This document shows, piece after piece, positions 1 through 10,090 of a DNA stretch of 64,000 nt (within the stretch, counting starts at the first letter, position 1; every line of letters begins with the position of its first letter). The position numbers and the translations under genes were made by a program. Origin of the DNA: Lingula anatina (taxonomy: Eukaryota; Brachiopoda; Lingulata; Lingulida; Lingulidae); the NCBI RefSeq assembly GCF_001039355.2, contig NW_019776045.1:37684-101683 (forward strand). Reading direction: 5' to 3'. The notes below the pieces were generated by a model. It was not told where the DNA came from. It was given only the letters and a program-made list of their open reading frames with translations, and searched no databases.

Positions 1-3
1 AAA

Positions 4-34
<31 letters not shown>

Positions 35-50
35 ATATATAAATATCCTG
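1..50. repeat. (AAAT)n microsatellite
   Basis: Nine or more uninterrupted AAAT units open the window and decay into ATAT-rich sequence. It lies in an intron of, or downstream of, the minus-strand gene whose last visible exon ends at 178. Confidence 0.9.
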
Positions 51-119
51 GAGGATAATAAATAAATATCCCGGGGCCAACAAAAGCAATCCACATTCAT
101 TATACCATTACTAATAACT

Positions 120-176
120 ATTGCTTCTCGGCCTTTTGGCTAAAATCAAAATGTATTATTATTATTATTATTATTA
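120..176 (+). pseudogene. U2 snRNA 5'-end fragment followed by (ATT)n
   Basis: The first about 35 bases match the universally conserved 5' end of U2 snRNA, including the run GCTTCTCGGCCTTTTGGCTA. Similarity then stops and a run of ATT triplets follows up to the splice donor of the neighbouring exon at 177. The branch-site recognition region and all later stem-loops are missing, so this is not a working snRNA gene. It could be a 3'-truncated U2 retrocopy or the head of a snRNA-derived SINE with an ATT tail. Which of the two is inference. Confidence 0.75.
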
Positions 177-177
177 C

Positions 178-2194
178 CTATTTCTTCGTAAACAGCTTCT
201 CCAAGTATGAAATATATCCTAACTGTTCCTATGCGGACTCTTTCGATGTGGTCATACCAAGCAGTCTGGTTTGGGTCCACATTGCCTTGAAGGTCCTTGA
301 AAATGTGTCGGCCAAGTCGAAGGAAAACTGTCTCCACTGTTAAAATCTTGCCTAAAATTGGGTAAGTTAACTTCTAAAATAGTTCCAGAATTAAGAGTTC
401 CAAATGGGATCTCTCTTGTGAAAACACACAAGACTAGAAAACGTGATGTGTAAGGTGGGACTGACTCCTTAGCAATGTCTTTGTAACTGTTAAAGAGGCA
501 TACAAACCGAGGGAGAGTGCTATGATAGTTGTTGAGATGATATAAGAATGGTGTCTAAAATTGTTTATCTTAAATAATCATCGCCATTAGATATGTATAT
601 TATTCGTCAAAACACAATTTTAACTTTATTTTTTGTCTGTTCTATGCATTTAGTTTTATGCTCTGCTGTCTTTGAAAACAGCTTATGCGTGTACAATTCA
701 TTCTCTGTGAGCACCTTTTACCACACCTTTTATTACTACTACTTTCAGGGATACCTAACTAAAACAAACCAGTGTGGCCAGTGTTGTCTCAGTGCTAGGT
801 CTTCGAACGCTTAATGTCTTATTTACCCCTGTTGACATGCCATTGCCCTCTCTATTATAATCATACTTTTATTCCTGCAAGTTTTGTGTCATGCTCCCTA
901 AAATGGCTTTCCCTAGTTTTTAAAGCACTTACCTTGCAGAGGATTCTGTAGCAGATAGCCATTAACTCTGTTATAGGTTTCCCCAAGATTTTCAAATTGT
1001 GCCGATTTGACATTTGTAAACTGGCCGGGAGTGAGAGAGACAGGCATGAAACTCATCACCCCAATCTGCTCTGGACGCCCGTCAAGATCTGTTCTCTCTC
1101 CCAACCATAACCTGGAAATTGTAGTTTCTTTAAATATATCACAGAAATTATGGAGATTTTTTAAAATATTTTCACAGAATATTTTAGAATGTTTGAATTT
1201 CCAGAACACTTTTTAAAAAAATGCAATAGTTACTGTGGATGAAAAATATTTCTATTCTTAAGAGACTACATTGCATTTAATATGAAGCATGATGTATTGA
1301 CCCTTCAACATAAAAATAAAAGAATTACCATTTTTCAAGAAGAGACAATGACAAATTTACCAGTATCACATTAAAAGTAACTGTGCAGTTGCCTTTTTTC
1401 TCGAAACATAAAATCTCAAAATGTACTCTAAATGGCCAAGCCCACCTTGTCTTTTCTCTCACCTTAGTCCATATATACACAATGTTGTGCCACCACTTTT
1501 ATAGTACATATTCCCATTGTAGATGTCATCAAAACTGTTGACTTTTTTCATCAGAGTTTCACATTTCTTCACCTGAAAGTTGATATTTCGACTCAACCAC
1601 TGGTTTGCCTTCTGAACTAAAACCCTGGGAGAGAAAAAAAGGAGAGTGCTCATTTATTTATGCGACATGTTATGTAGTATTACAAAAAAAGAAATCAAAT
1701 TGTTCTATAAATATATTCAACAACCCGAGTCCCACTGGGTTTAAGTGACAATGAGTACATGGGACTTCACTTGTGACATCAGCTCTCTTATTGAATTCAC
1801 CTAATTAAGCAAACAAAAACACACGAAAAACACTGATTCTAAGTCATACAACAACCATTAAAAGCATTAATTTAATCTCCATTTCTTTTTAAATGTTTAT
1901 CTGTGGAAGAGTAATATGCTTCAGAAAAGACATTAATCTCAGTTTCTAGTCACAGCAACTATCACTGTTATGCCTGGCCTCATCTGGCTGCTACTAGGGA
2001 TCTGAACATAACACAACTTACTCAAATGTCTCAAATTCAGCTCTCTTCAGTTTCTGTTCCGGGGTGGTACACACTGGCCAAAAGTCAACATAAGTCAGTG
2101 GTACCCGAGGAGGTAGCCCAAACTGGGTACGCCCCCCTGTTACTTGCTCATAAGAAGGAGGAGGTAGTACCTTGTCTGAAGTATGACCTGCCAT
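178..2194 (-). CDS. Unrecognised multi-exon gene, 5' four coding exons (3' end outside window)
   Basis: Reading the minus strand, coding exons lie at 2194-2022, 1624-1463, 1111-933 and 336-178. Each has an AG acceptor and a GT donor, and the phases chain without a stop, giving 224 codons plus one base that continue past the left edge. The start ATG at 2194 sits 12 bases after an AG acceptor, so an upstream untranslated exon is expected; a GT donor at 3443-3442 (minus) is a candidate for its end. The protein starts MAGHTSDKVLPPPSYEQV, with a PPxY-type WW-binding motif near residues 12-15. It continues with an ANQWL helix-like segment, a Tyr/Gly-rich segment ending YGLRLWLGER, and ends here with RIYFILGEAVYEEIG. 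No signal peptide or membrane span is visible. I do not recognise the family and assign no function. The consistent exon phasing makes a real gene likely. Confidence 0.72.
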
Positions 2195-2220
2195 GTTGTA
2201 AGGAACCTACAAAGATATAA

Positions 2221-2243
2221 ATACGGTAATGTGCCATGAATTT
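2221..2243. repeat. 23-bp dispersed repeat, copy 1
   Basis: The 23 bases ATACGGTAATGTGCCATGAA plus TTT are identical to 63394-63416 at the other end of the window. Further CATGAATTTC-like palindromic pieces follow in both places. This is probably the terminus of a dispersed element; it lies just upstream of the first visible coding exon of the minus-strand gene. Confidence 0.6.
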
Positions 2244-2509
2244 AAAATGGCTCCTAAATTTCAAACCAGATTAAAATCGGCCATCTGGAGTTTTCTATGG
2301 ACCATGAATTTCAACCAGTAAGCAATTTTCCACAATCTTGATTTTCGTGAATTTAGTATCAATATTACATGGCATCATGCACCTGAGTGTAAGATAGCCC
2401 AATTAACAAAAATTTCAAATAGTACATGTATTTACAATTTATAAAACAAAAACTATATGTTCCACTAAATCATTTTAGCTGAAAGGAGAGTGAACATGGC
2501 CACAATAAG

Positions 2510-2645
2510 CATAACCGGCTAAAATGTCTGTCACACCTAGTAAAGCTGTTAGGGGGTAATTATCTTTACCCCCTAGTTGATAGCAATTCATTGAGGCTCC
2601 CCAGGGAGATAGACTGATCCAGATGAATCCATCTTGGCATGGAAA
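2510..2645. mobile_element. MITE family A, partial copy 1
   Basis: This stretch shares the element core seen in full at 20930-21120 and 22425-22670: a segment on shared CTAAATGTCTGTCA/GTTT-like lines, then GCAATTCA, then CCCCAGGGAGATAGACTGATCC close to the right inverted repeat of the others. The left terminus is degraded. It is non-coding. Confidence 0.5.
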
Positions 2646-5600
2646 TCCAGTCTAACTGTATAACAGTTCAAGTGAGTATGCAGAGTTACAATGTTTACTG
2701 TATGTACATACACGTATATTGAGACCAAATTTGATTTATTCTAAATAACCCCCTTACTTTTTTCATAGGTACTCAATGAATGTAAAAAGAGTATTAGGTG
2801 TGAACAGAAGCGCTGAAGAATGAATTTATTGTTCATGAATGTATTTATCGCTTGTTTGTACATTAATTATTATTAGTAGTAGTAACATTCAAAGTCACGT
2901 CCCTAAATCAAAGCCTTAATTTGTACACCAAGTAGCTGAAATACCTACCTTTTATAACCACTGATCTGATCTATGTCTGTTGTATTCGTGAATTACACAT
3001 ACAAATTGTAAGCACGGCGTTAATGTAAGGTGGTAATAAACAAACTGAGCAACAGCCGTAAAATTTTACAGTAAACATATCCGAGTTAACATCCTACTTC
3101 CGTGAAATTAAAGTTTCATGTTGCAATCTTCTGGGTCTTTTAAAATCGTCTTATTTTTCAATGAATGCTTGCTAACAAAACTAAAGAAAAGAAATCTGGG
3201 TTTTACAGTCGCGATGCGACAAAAAATAATAAGTTTTTAACCCAAATAGTCACACTTGCACCAGTTTTTCGGTCTTGTCCGTTTTGAGAGTGTGCGATAG
3301 TAGCCTCGTAATGAAAAATACCCTACTTCTGGCTCACAGCCACAACGAGGTTTTCGATTAGAAGAGACTGTTTTGGAAAACGACTCGTCGCCGAGTAAAC
3401 GCAGGTCGCGGCGCACCCTTTTGCGGTTTGTTTGCAAACTTACCTGTACGTCACACACTACGATCATTTCAGTGAATTCTAACCTAAGTTTAGATTATGA
3501 TTAATACGAAGGTGTTCAAAATATTACGCAGCCATCCGGGATTCCTCTGTCAATAGCGGATCCTAGGTGATGGAGGGGGGGGGGGGGGGGGGGAGTAACT
3601 TCTTGTAACGTTCACTTATGGTTCTCAATCAATTTTAGAACATTTGAGGTATTTTTTACAGTTCTAATGTTGTGCTGTAATGAATGTAATAGTTCGAGAA
3701 ATGTTTTTGGGAAGTCCTACAGAGTGTCCTCGAACAGATTAAATTTTTTTTTCATCAAAAGGGGAAAACGTTATGTTCTAGGACAGATTGAGAACCGTAA
3801 GTTAACGTTAAATGAGACAAATTTTTGCAGGGATTGTGAAACCACCCCCGATGTGGCCTCTTTAATGAAAGGGCAGATCACATAGTGATAGACCGCTAAT
3901 ATCCCGCGAAGTGTATGCCAAAGTCCATCGACGCGATCCACATTTCTTATGTTCTGGGCCACTGCATTAAACGAATTAGAACATTTATGATTACTTATCA
4001 TTTCTTTATTTTCTAAAGACTATTTGAAGTGAAGGACAATTTTAAATACGCATATGATAAAGGGTATCGGAGTCAGAACATCAAATTTTGTTTACTTTTA
4101 TTTCACTTAATCCAGATAGGATTACTGCATGCATAGATTGAAATATTTTTGATTTGCAAATCTAACAGTATTACGTACTGTATCATAGTTGTTTTACATT
4201 TAAAAAAAATTATACGCAATTTATAACACAAGTAAGATTAGCAATATATGTGACACCATTTAAAAAGTACCTCACACTTTGTGTGAAAAATGCTGAAATA
4301 CTGTTTGACGTAAATATCACAAACAATAGGGAATGCATATTTGTATCAATATACAGGGTTACCACTTAATATGGAATATTATTTTTTGGCGAGTAAATTT
4401 TCTACAAAATATTTAATTTCTCTCTAACTACTTTAAATCCAAAGCTGAGGTGTCACTCCATGTGTAGCCAGGTGTGTTACCTAATTACCACACAACTCTC
4501 GAAACAATTGATGCATGCAGTTGCATGTTCTGTGGTCAGAAATGTCAGGGTTGGATTTTTTTTTTTTAATAACAAAATGATATAAAACGGATTCCTATGA
4601 ATATTGATGACTATCTCCAAATATCCAAAATAAAATTATAAATCAACCAGGACACGATAGGAATTATAACAATTACGCATTCATTAACTCTCTGACCTGA
4701 TATGACACCTTCAGGAGGGCGGAGACATGTGGCCCCTCAGCCTGTCTTGCATTACTTAGGCGCCATCTATCGGGCAGTATTGATGTAGCACGTTGCACCC
4801 TTCACTTTCTTACCGGTTGCGATAAGGTAAGTAAAAGATTCCTCTTACTTCCCAAAAGTTGATGCAAACCGATATATTTTGTGGGTTTTTATAAACGGGA
4901 ATCTGCTTACTATTTCGTTAAAGACCATTCAAGAAATAGACAATCTTATTAGGCTAAATTGTGATGCGCTCATAAACCAGACTTTCACATTTCTAATGCC
5001 AGGCCACTTCATGTAAGTGAAGAGAAGGGGTAAACTACTGTACAAAATAAACCCTGGGTCGCACTTGCTAGGTCCTAGATGTTGACAAAGTGCACGTTAT
5101 TTTTTAAAGACAGTGCCAGGCACTAAATTGGATAGGACAGAACACACTGTACTTATTTTGTCAGCACTGTTATAGCCACTTCCTTGCTCTTCTTATCTTT
5201 CATGCTCTGCATGCAACGAAGTGGTAATTCCCCCTTAAGATAGTAAACCTATTTTTTTAACAGACCAATCCCTCTTTTTACATGAATCCTAACTGAAAAA
5301 AGCACTTGGTGACTTTTCCACATCCCTGGCAGATAGCTAGGAAAACTTTTTCACTTTAGTGAATGATGATGTTATAACTTAGATGAGAACTACACTTGGA
5401 TGCAATATCATCTTGTAACAGAAAAAAAACCTGTCAGCAAGAACCTGGTTTCAGGTGGTAGATTTTGGTATTTGCTGCCTATATTTTCTGAATAATGAAC
5501 AGTTTAACATCAGAGGCTCTGCCACCCCATGCTTTGAAAATGAAGTTAACAGAACCAGGAGGATAGCAAGAAATATAAAATTTCATCATAGTGTGTTTTT

Positions 5601-6310
5601 TGTAATTGCTATAAACCTGGGCATGAGCTAGAAAGTTTTGGGGCAATTCAGTAAGACTTCAAAACTGTCTATAATTGAGGTTAAGTGTGGAAATTTCCAT
5701 TTAAACACTGATGGAATTGACTTAAAAACTCTGTCCCTTTCACTCCATTTAATCATGGAATCTAGCTTACTATACAATTAAATCCATCCACCTCCAGAAA
5801 ATGTCAGTGAGTTATGACTGTTGATTTAGGTATACCCTTCACATGTCCCAGAAACGCAAACGTTAAATTTTTTGATGCAATTTCACAAGTGTTAAATACA
5901 ACGGTTTTTTTTTTTTAAATTTTTTTTTTTTAAGGGTAGACTTGAACCTATCAATCCCGGCTGTAAAAATGTACTTAGAAAAGTCAAAATATGCATTCAT
6001 GAACATTGTCCATGAAAGTCCAGTCATCATTTTGCAAGCACTGTCATTGTGTGGCAAATGAAGTAAGAGTCAGTAATTTTTCCATACTCTGAATCGGTGC
6101 ATATGCATCATCCCTCTTTCCTAAGATTTTCAATTTCTATGTATGATTCTGCTCTTTCCATTTCACTCAGTAGATTGTCCATTTCTTGGGGATGTCCTTA
6201 TCCTAGACAGGTATTCCTGAATAAACAGCACTCGGCTCACCGTCGATTGATTCCTGCGTCATCATATCTCGGCCGTATGACAGACGTCGACATTTTGGAA
6301 GTAGTGCAAA
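2646..6310. other. Gene-poor stretch
   Basis: No coding exon could be supported here. It holds a poly-G run of about 18 at 3576-3593, T and A runs near 4560 and 5906-5932, and a possible minus-strand non-coding exon that ends with a donor at 3443-3442. A splice-donor-like AAG|GTAAGTAAAAG lies near 4827 on the plus strand, next to a GC-rich patch (4715-4830) that could be an untranslated first exon. The short ORFs look random. Confidence 0.6.
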
Positions 6311-6780
6311 CTACTCTAGATACCCGGATGTAAACAATAATAAACATGGCGGCGCCCTGATAGTACACGCAGCTATGCCTACTCTTCTCAAATTTGAAAT
6401 CTGGTCTTGTATTAGGGAGTTTAGTGGGGAAACCACCAAGACGATCATCGGTTGTTTTTTCTTGAGTTTATGTTGGAGAAACCAAGGCAGCAACTGAAAA
6501 ATTATGCTCTTCCCATAGCCAGTTGGTAAAATGGACACGCAGTCTTTTCCTTCGAACAATATCCTCAGTGTTTCCAGTTGTTTTTCACGTAGTTTGAAGT
6601 CTTGATCTTTAAAAAGTGGGCAATTAGTGCATATTCAATACATTCGTCAAATGACGCCATATTTGTTAGATCCACGTGTTTTGGGGGAACTATATTGTTT
6701 TGATTGCGGTATACATTAGTGATGCGGCGCCGTCCATCCGGGTTCTTGACCTGATCACATATGTTGTGCGTAGGCGACAT
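6311..6780 (-). pseudogene. RecQ-like superfamily 2 helicase fragment, frameshifted
   Basis: On the minus strand the segment 6640-6330 reads KDQDFKLREKQLETLRIL, then the Walker A motif LPTGYGKSIIFQLLP and the motif Ia-like VVSPLNSLIQDQ. This is the start of a RecQ-type ATP-dependent DNA helicase core. The upstream part (from the ATG at 6780, MSPTHNICDQV) is one frame off, the shift falling at a short T run near 6611-6615, and the core ends about 75 residues after Walker A. The DEAH box and all C-terminal motifs are missing. Short stand-alone RecQ-like ORFs of this kind are frequent in invertebrate genomes and often multicopy, so a transposon-borne relic is likely (inference). A sequencing error at the homopolymer is possible for the frameshift but would not explain the truncation. 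Confidence 0.7.
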
Positions 6781-7787
6781 TTTTTACTGTCATACATCCG
6801 AGACTAGTTTCAAGGCGTTCGGAAGATAGCCGGAAATTGTCGAGGAGTTCCGAAAGAATAAACAGTAGTATTGGTGAGAATTACTGGATTAAAAATGCAT
6901 ATTGTAGACAAATACAACTTAAATCAAACCATATATTATATTATATTATATTATACACGTGCCTAACTCTATGCTTTGTGACGTCTGGGTAATGGTGTCA
7001 TTCACATACCTTCTTCAGAAGTGGACGTTTCTGTTGTGGTGACAGTACTAGTAGAGGTATCATCTACATCTTGAGGCTGGGAGCATTCTGTCAAATTTTG
7101 TTTACAGCTCTTCCTTGGCCATGTCTATGTAACAGGATGATAGTTCGGGTTTGATATTGGTTTATTCTCATACAAATATCTCTAAAAATATTATATACAA
7201 ATTAATTTTAACTAATGACATGAACAAAACATAAACAAAAAGTAAGATTAAAGACATGGAAGGCAGAACAAAGAGAAAGAAAAATATAAGAGTTTAATAA
7301 AACAAGCAATGCCAAAATCTGAGCTTCTATTTGTAGCACATGCATAATACCCCATGATAAGAACAGACTTATCATCAGTCTTTTTGTTACCGGGAATGAT
7401 TAACTCAACTCAAGTGGCTGGTTCAAAGTTTATTCTGACTTCCAAACCAATAACATAATATTAAATAAAAACCCTAAAAGAGATGTACAGCGACATTTAC
7501 AATACAGTCGAAATAAATATATTATACTGACAATTTAACGTTTTCGTTAAATTAAGAAATACTAGTCTTACTATAAATGACAGATTACACGTATATAGAT
7601 TTACACAGTGATAACCTGTACATACCCCAATGTCAGAGAGGGAGTTTTAAGTGACTAAGACGGAGGATAAACTAGATGATTCTGTAATCTGAGGCTGAAA
7701 AAAAAATGAATAAGAGTAGTTGAGAATTATTTATTACTCACTGATGAGAATTTTCTGACTTTTGTCGGTAATCTGACCGTTACAAGG

Positions 7788-7860
7788 TGATTTGGGTCAT
7801 TCTTGTGTACCGCGGACCCCCGGCCAGTTTCCCTACTCTTTCAGTGAGGACTGGTCTCAT
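7788..7860. repeat. Dispersed repeat shared with 13311-13386
   Basis: Both sites carry TTTGGGTCATTCTTGTG, then a short variable piece, then a CCGGCCAGTTTCCCTACT-like stretch and TTTCAGTGAGGACTGG, at about 80 percent identity by eye. The family is non-coding and unnamed. Confidence 0.65.
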
Positions 7861-8085
7861 TCCTCTTACTATATGTGTAAGCATTAAAGCAAAAACCATT
7901 AATGAAGCCCCACACTTTATATTTAAGGGCATTCTGTGAGGCAATTGAAGCGTCTCGCCTCTGATTGTGGTAGACATAGCAGTGTAGTGGCACTGCCTAC
8001 TGGGGGAAGGGGAGGGTGGAGTGGTTGCAGAAAGTGATTTTTGGTCAACAAGTGACCTTCATCAGCTGCAAATCCCTCCCCCCCC

Positions 8086-8621
8086 NNNNNNNNNNNNNNN
8101 NNNNNNNNNNNNNNNNNNNNNNNNNNNNNNNNNNNNNNNNNNNNNNNNNNNNNNNNNNNNNNNNNNNNNNNNNNNNNNNNNNNNNNNNNNNNNNNNNNNN
8201 NNNNNNNNNNNNNNNNNNNNNNNNNNNNNNNNNNNNNNNNNNNNNNNNNNNNNNNNNNNNNNNNNNNNNNNNNNNNNNNNNNNNNNNNNNNNNNNNNNNN
8301 NNNNNNNNNNNNNNNNNNNNNNNNNNNNNNNNNNNNNNNNNNNNNNNNNNNNNNNNNNNNNNNNNNNNNNNNNNNNNNNNNNNNNNNNNNNNNNNNNNNN
8401 NNNNNNNNNNNNNNNNNNNNNNNNNNNNNNNNNNNNNNNNNNNNNNNNNNNNNNNNNNNNNNNNNNNNNNNNNNNNNNNNNNNNNNNNNNNNNNNNNNNN
8501 NNNNNNNNNNNNNNNNNNNNNNNNNNNNNNNNNNNNNNNNNNNNNNNNNNNNNNNNNNNNNNNNNNNNNNNNNNNNNNNNNNNNNNNNNNNNNNNNNNNN
8601 NNNNNNNNNNNNNNNNNNNNN
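8086..8621. other. Sequencing gap (536 N)
   Basis: The gap is flanked by poly-C on the left and poly-G on the right. The right flank (8622-8730) reads like a low-quality copy of the left flank (8005-8085). Both contain TTTTTGGTCAA, then CTTCA-CAGCTG, then a run of C, and the right copy shows inflated homopolymers. Translated ORFs spanning the N run are meaningless. Confidence 0.95.
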
Positions 8622-9429
8622 GGGGGGGAGGGGGGGGTGGGGGGGTTTGAAAAAAGTTTTTTTTGGTCAAAAAAGGGCCCTTCAACAGCTGAAAACCCCC
8701 CCCCCCCCCCCAAAAAAAAAAAAAAAAAAAAAAAAAAAAACGGTTGAAGAAGTGGGTCAGTTAACAGAGGTGTCTTGCCTTTGATTGGTGAATTTTCATC
8801 AATGGTATCTTGCCTTGTGAATGATACAAGCCATCTCGGTCGTAAAGTGTCATGCTTGTTCACAAGTGTCTCGCTTGTGTCAAATAGCTGGGGTAGCGCT
8901 AACACTCGCCAATTTAGCCAAATGCTAAAATTGACTGAAATTGGCTAAACAAAATGGGGTTGATATGACTTATTTTAGTCTAATTTAAACCATTTGGACA
9001 AAAAAAAAAAAATTCCTAGCGCCAGAATAGGATGGGTATCCTGAATCACTGTTCAGTCTAAGCTGTTGTATCCTGCTTAGGAATTATCCTCCAAAACAAA
9101 AGGGATATAAGCTGGATGGCATGCAGTGAACGTGTTAACGGCTTAAGAGTCGGTGGTCGAGTGTGGATTTGAATAACTGTGTCATATGTGAAAATGAGGC
9201 CAGTGTCTGATAGGTTGTTTAATTTTGAGTTTTGATTGGCTGCTCTCGTTTTCCTTTATTAATTGTAAATAAAATGTGGAGAAGGCATCTCGACATATAT
9301 TTGCGGTGCCTATATGTTTTATGATTTATTATGCTCTATTTGAACATTCAGGTTTAGATTTTCCTGGTAAAGTTGGTTGGCCCTGAAAAGGGTCATTTTC
9401 TAGAGAACTGAGAAGCAGTAGCTTCCATT

Positions 9430-9996
9430 TTAGGATGGGGCTTTCTTGAATGTGGTTATTCTATATTTTGCTTTGCTGGCTAGCACGCGGCCCTTCTTCT
9501 TGTCTTTCATTGTCAGGATGAGGAGTCTCATTAGCTCCATAATCTGGTCGTTGACTGCCATAGATGCTGAGGTGGGGTTTGTTAGCGTGTATACGCTGTG
9601 TATGTCAGAGTGCTCTTCTGCTTTGGCCTTCCTTTCTTCTGCTTTTGCTAAGCTTTCCTTAGCTGTGTCTAGGAAAGCTTGTGTGTGGGCCTCAATTTTG
9701 GATTTAAGCTCTGTCGCAGCTTGGTCTTGTATCTTAATTATTGATGCCAGAAGTAGGTCGTCATCAGGGCATCCCCTGAAGTCTAATCGGCATCTCACAT
9801 GGTGGGAGTTGTTGCCGAGTTGTTTAAGCATGTGGTCTGCCCAGTCAGAGCAGCCTTTGAGGTAAGCTTTAGCTTTGAAAACCTCGTCTTGATGGGGATT
9901 CTCGTTATTTTCTGGAGGGCTGGCTGTAATTGACGTTGGTCTCTTTGGGATTATTGTCCTGGGTGGTGCTGTGCTGTGCCAGGTTTTGGATTCCAT
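9430..9996 (-). CDS. Intact 188-residue ORF, unknown function
   Basis: A single uninterrupted minus-strand frame runs from the ATG at 9996 to a stop at 9430. The N-terminal third is Pro/Ser/Thr-rich and polar. A middle segment has spaced Cys/His (GCSDWADHMLKQLG, VRCRLDFRGCPDDD). A strongly helical Lys/Glu/Ala stretch around residues 95-130 (AKESLAKAEERKAKAEEH) suggests a short coiled coil, and the C-terminus is basic. There are no membrane spans. It lies 94 bases upstream of the AIMP1 coding start on the opposite strand. It could be a single-exon orphan gene or an accessory/gag-like ORF of an unrecognised element. I do not recognise the family. ORF length in AT-rich DNA and biased composition support real coding, now or recently. 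Confidence 0.55.
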   Translation of the reverse strand: MESKTWHSTAPPRTIIPKRPTSITASPPENNENPHQDEVFKAKAYLKGCSDWADHMLKQLGNNSHHVRCRLDFRGCPDDDLLLASIIKIQDQAATELKSKIEAHTQAFLDTAKESLAKAEERKAKAEEHSDIHSVYTLTNPTSASMAVNDQIMELMRLLILTMKDKKKGRVLASKAKYRITTFKKAPS

Positions 9997-10090
9997 TTTC
10001 TGGGTCCTTTACATTGTGTTGGAGGTTGGATCCGCCCTTGTAACAGTTTAGATTATTGTCGAATAAAAATTTGGTTGTAATTCTAGGGAA

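Noticed and set aside
6311-6780. Bacterial contamination as source of the RecQ-like sequence
   Set aside because: AT-rich context, surrounding eukaryotic repeats and the same contig as animal genes argue against it.
8016-8905. Four long ORFs crossing the N run
   Set aside because: Their length comes from untranslatable Ns; the real flanks code only homopolymer artefacts.
9446-9865. 139-residue plus-strand ORF
   Set aside because: Antisense shadow of the 188-residue minus-strand ORF, with hydrophobic, low-complexity composition.
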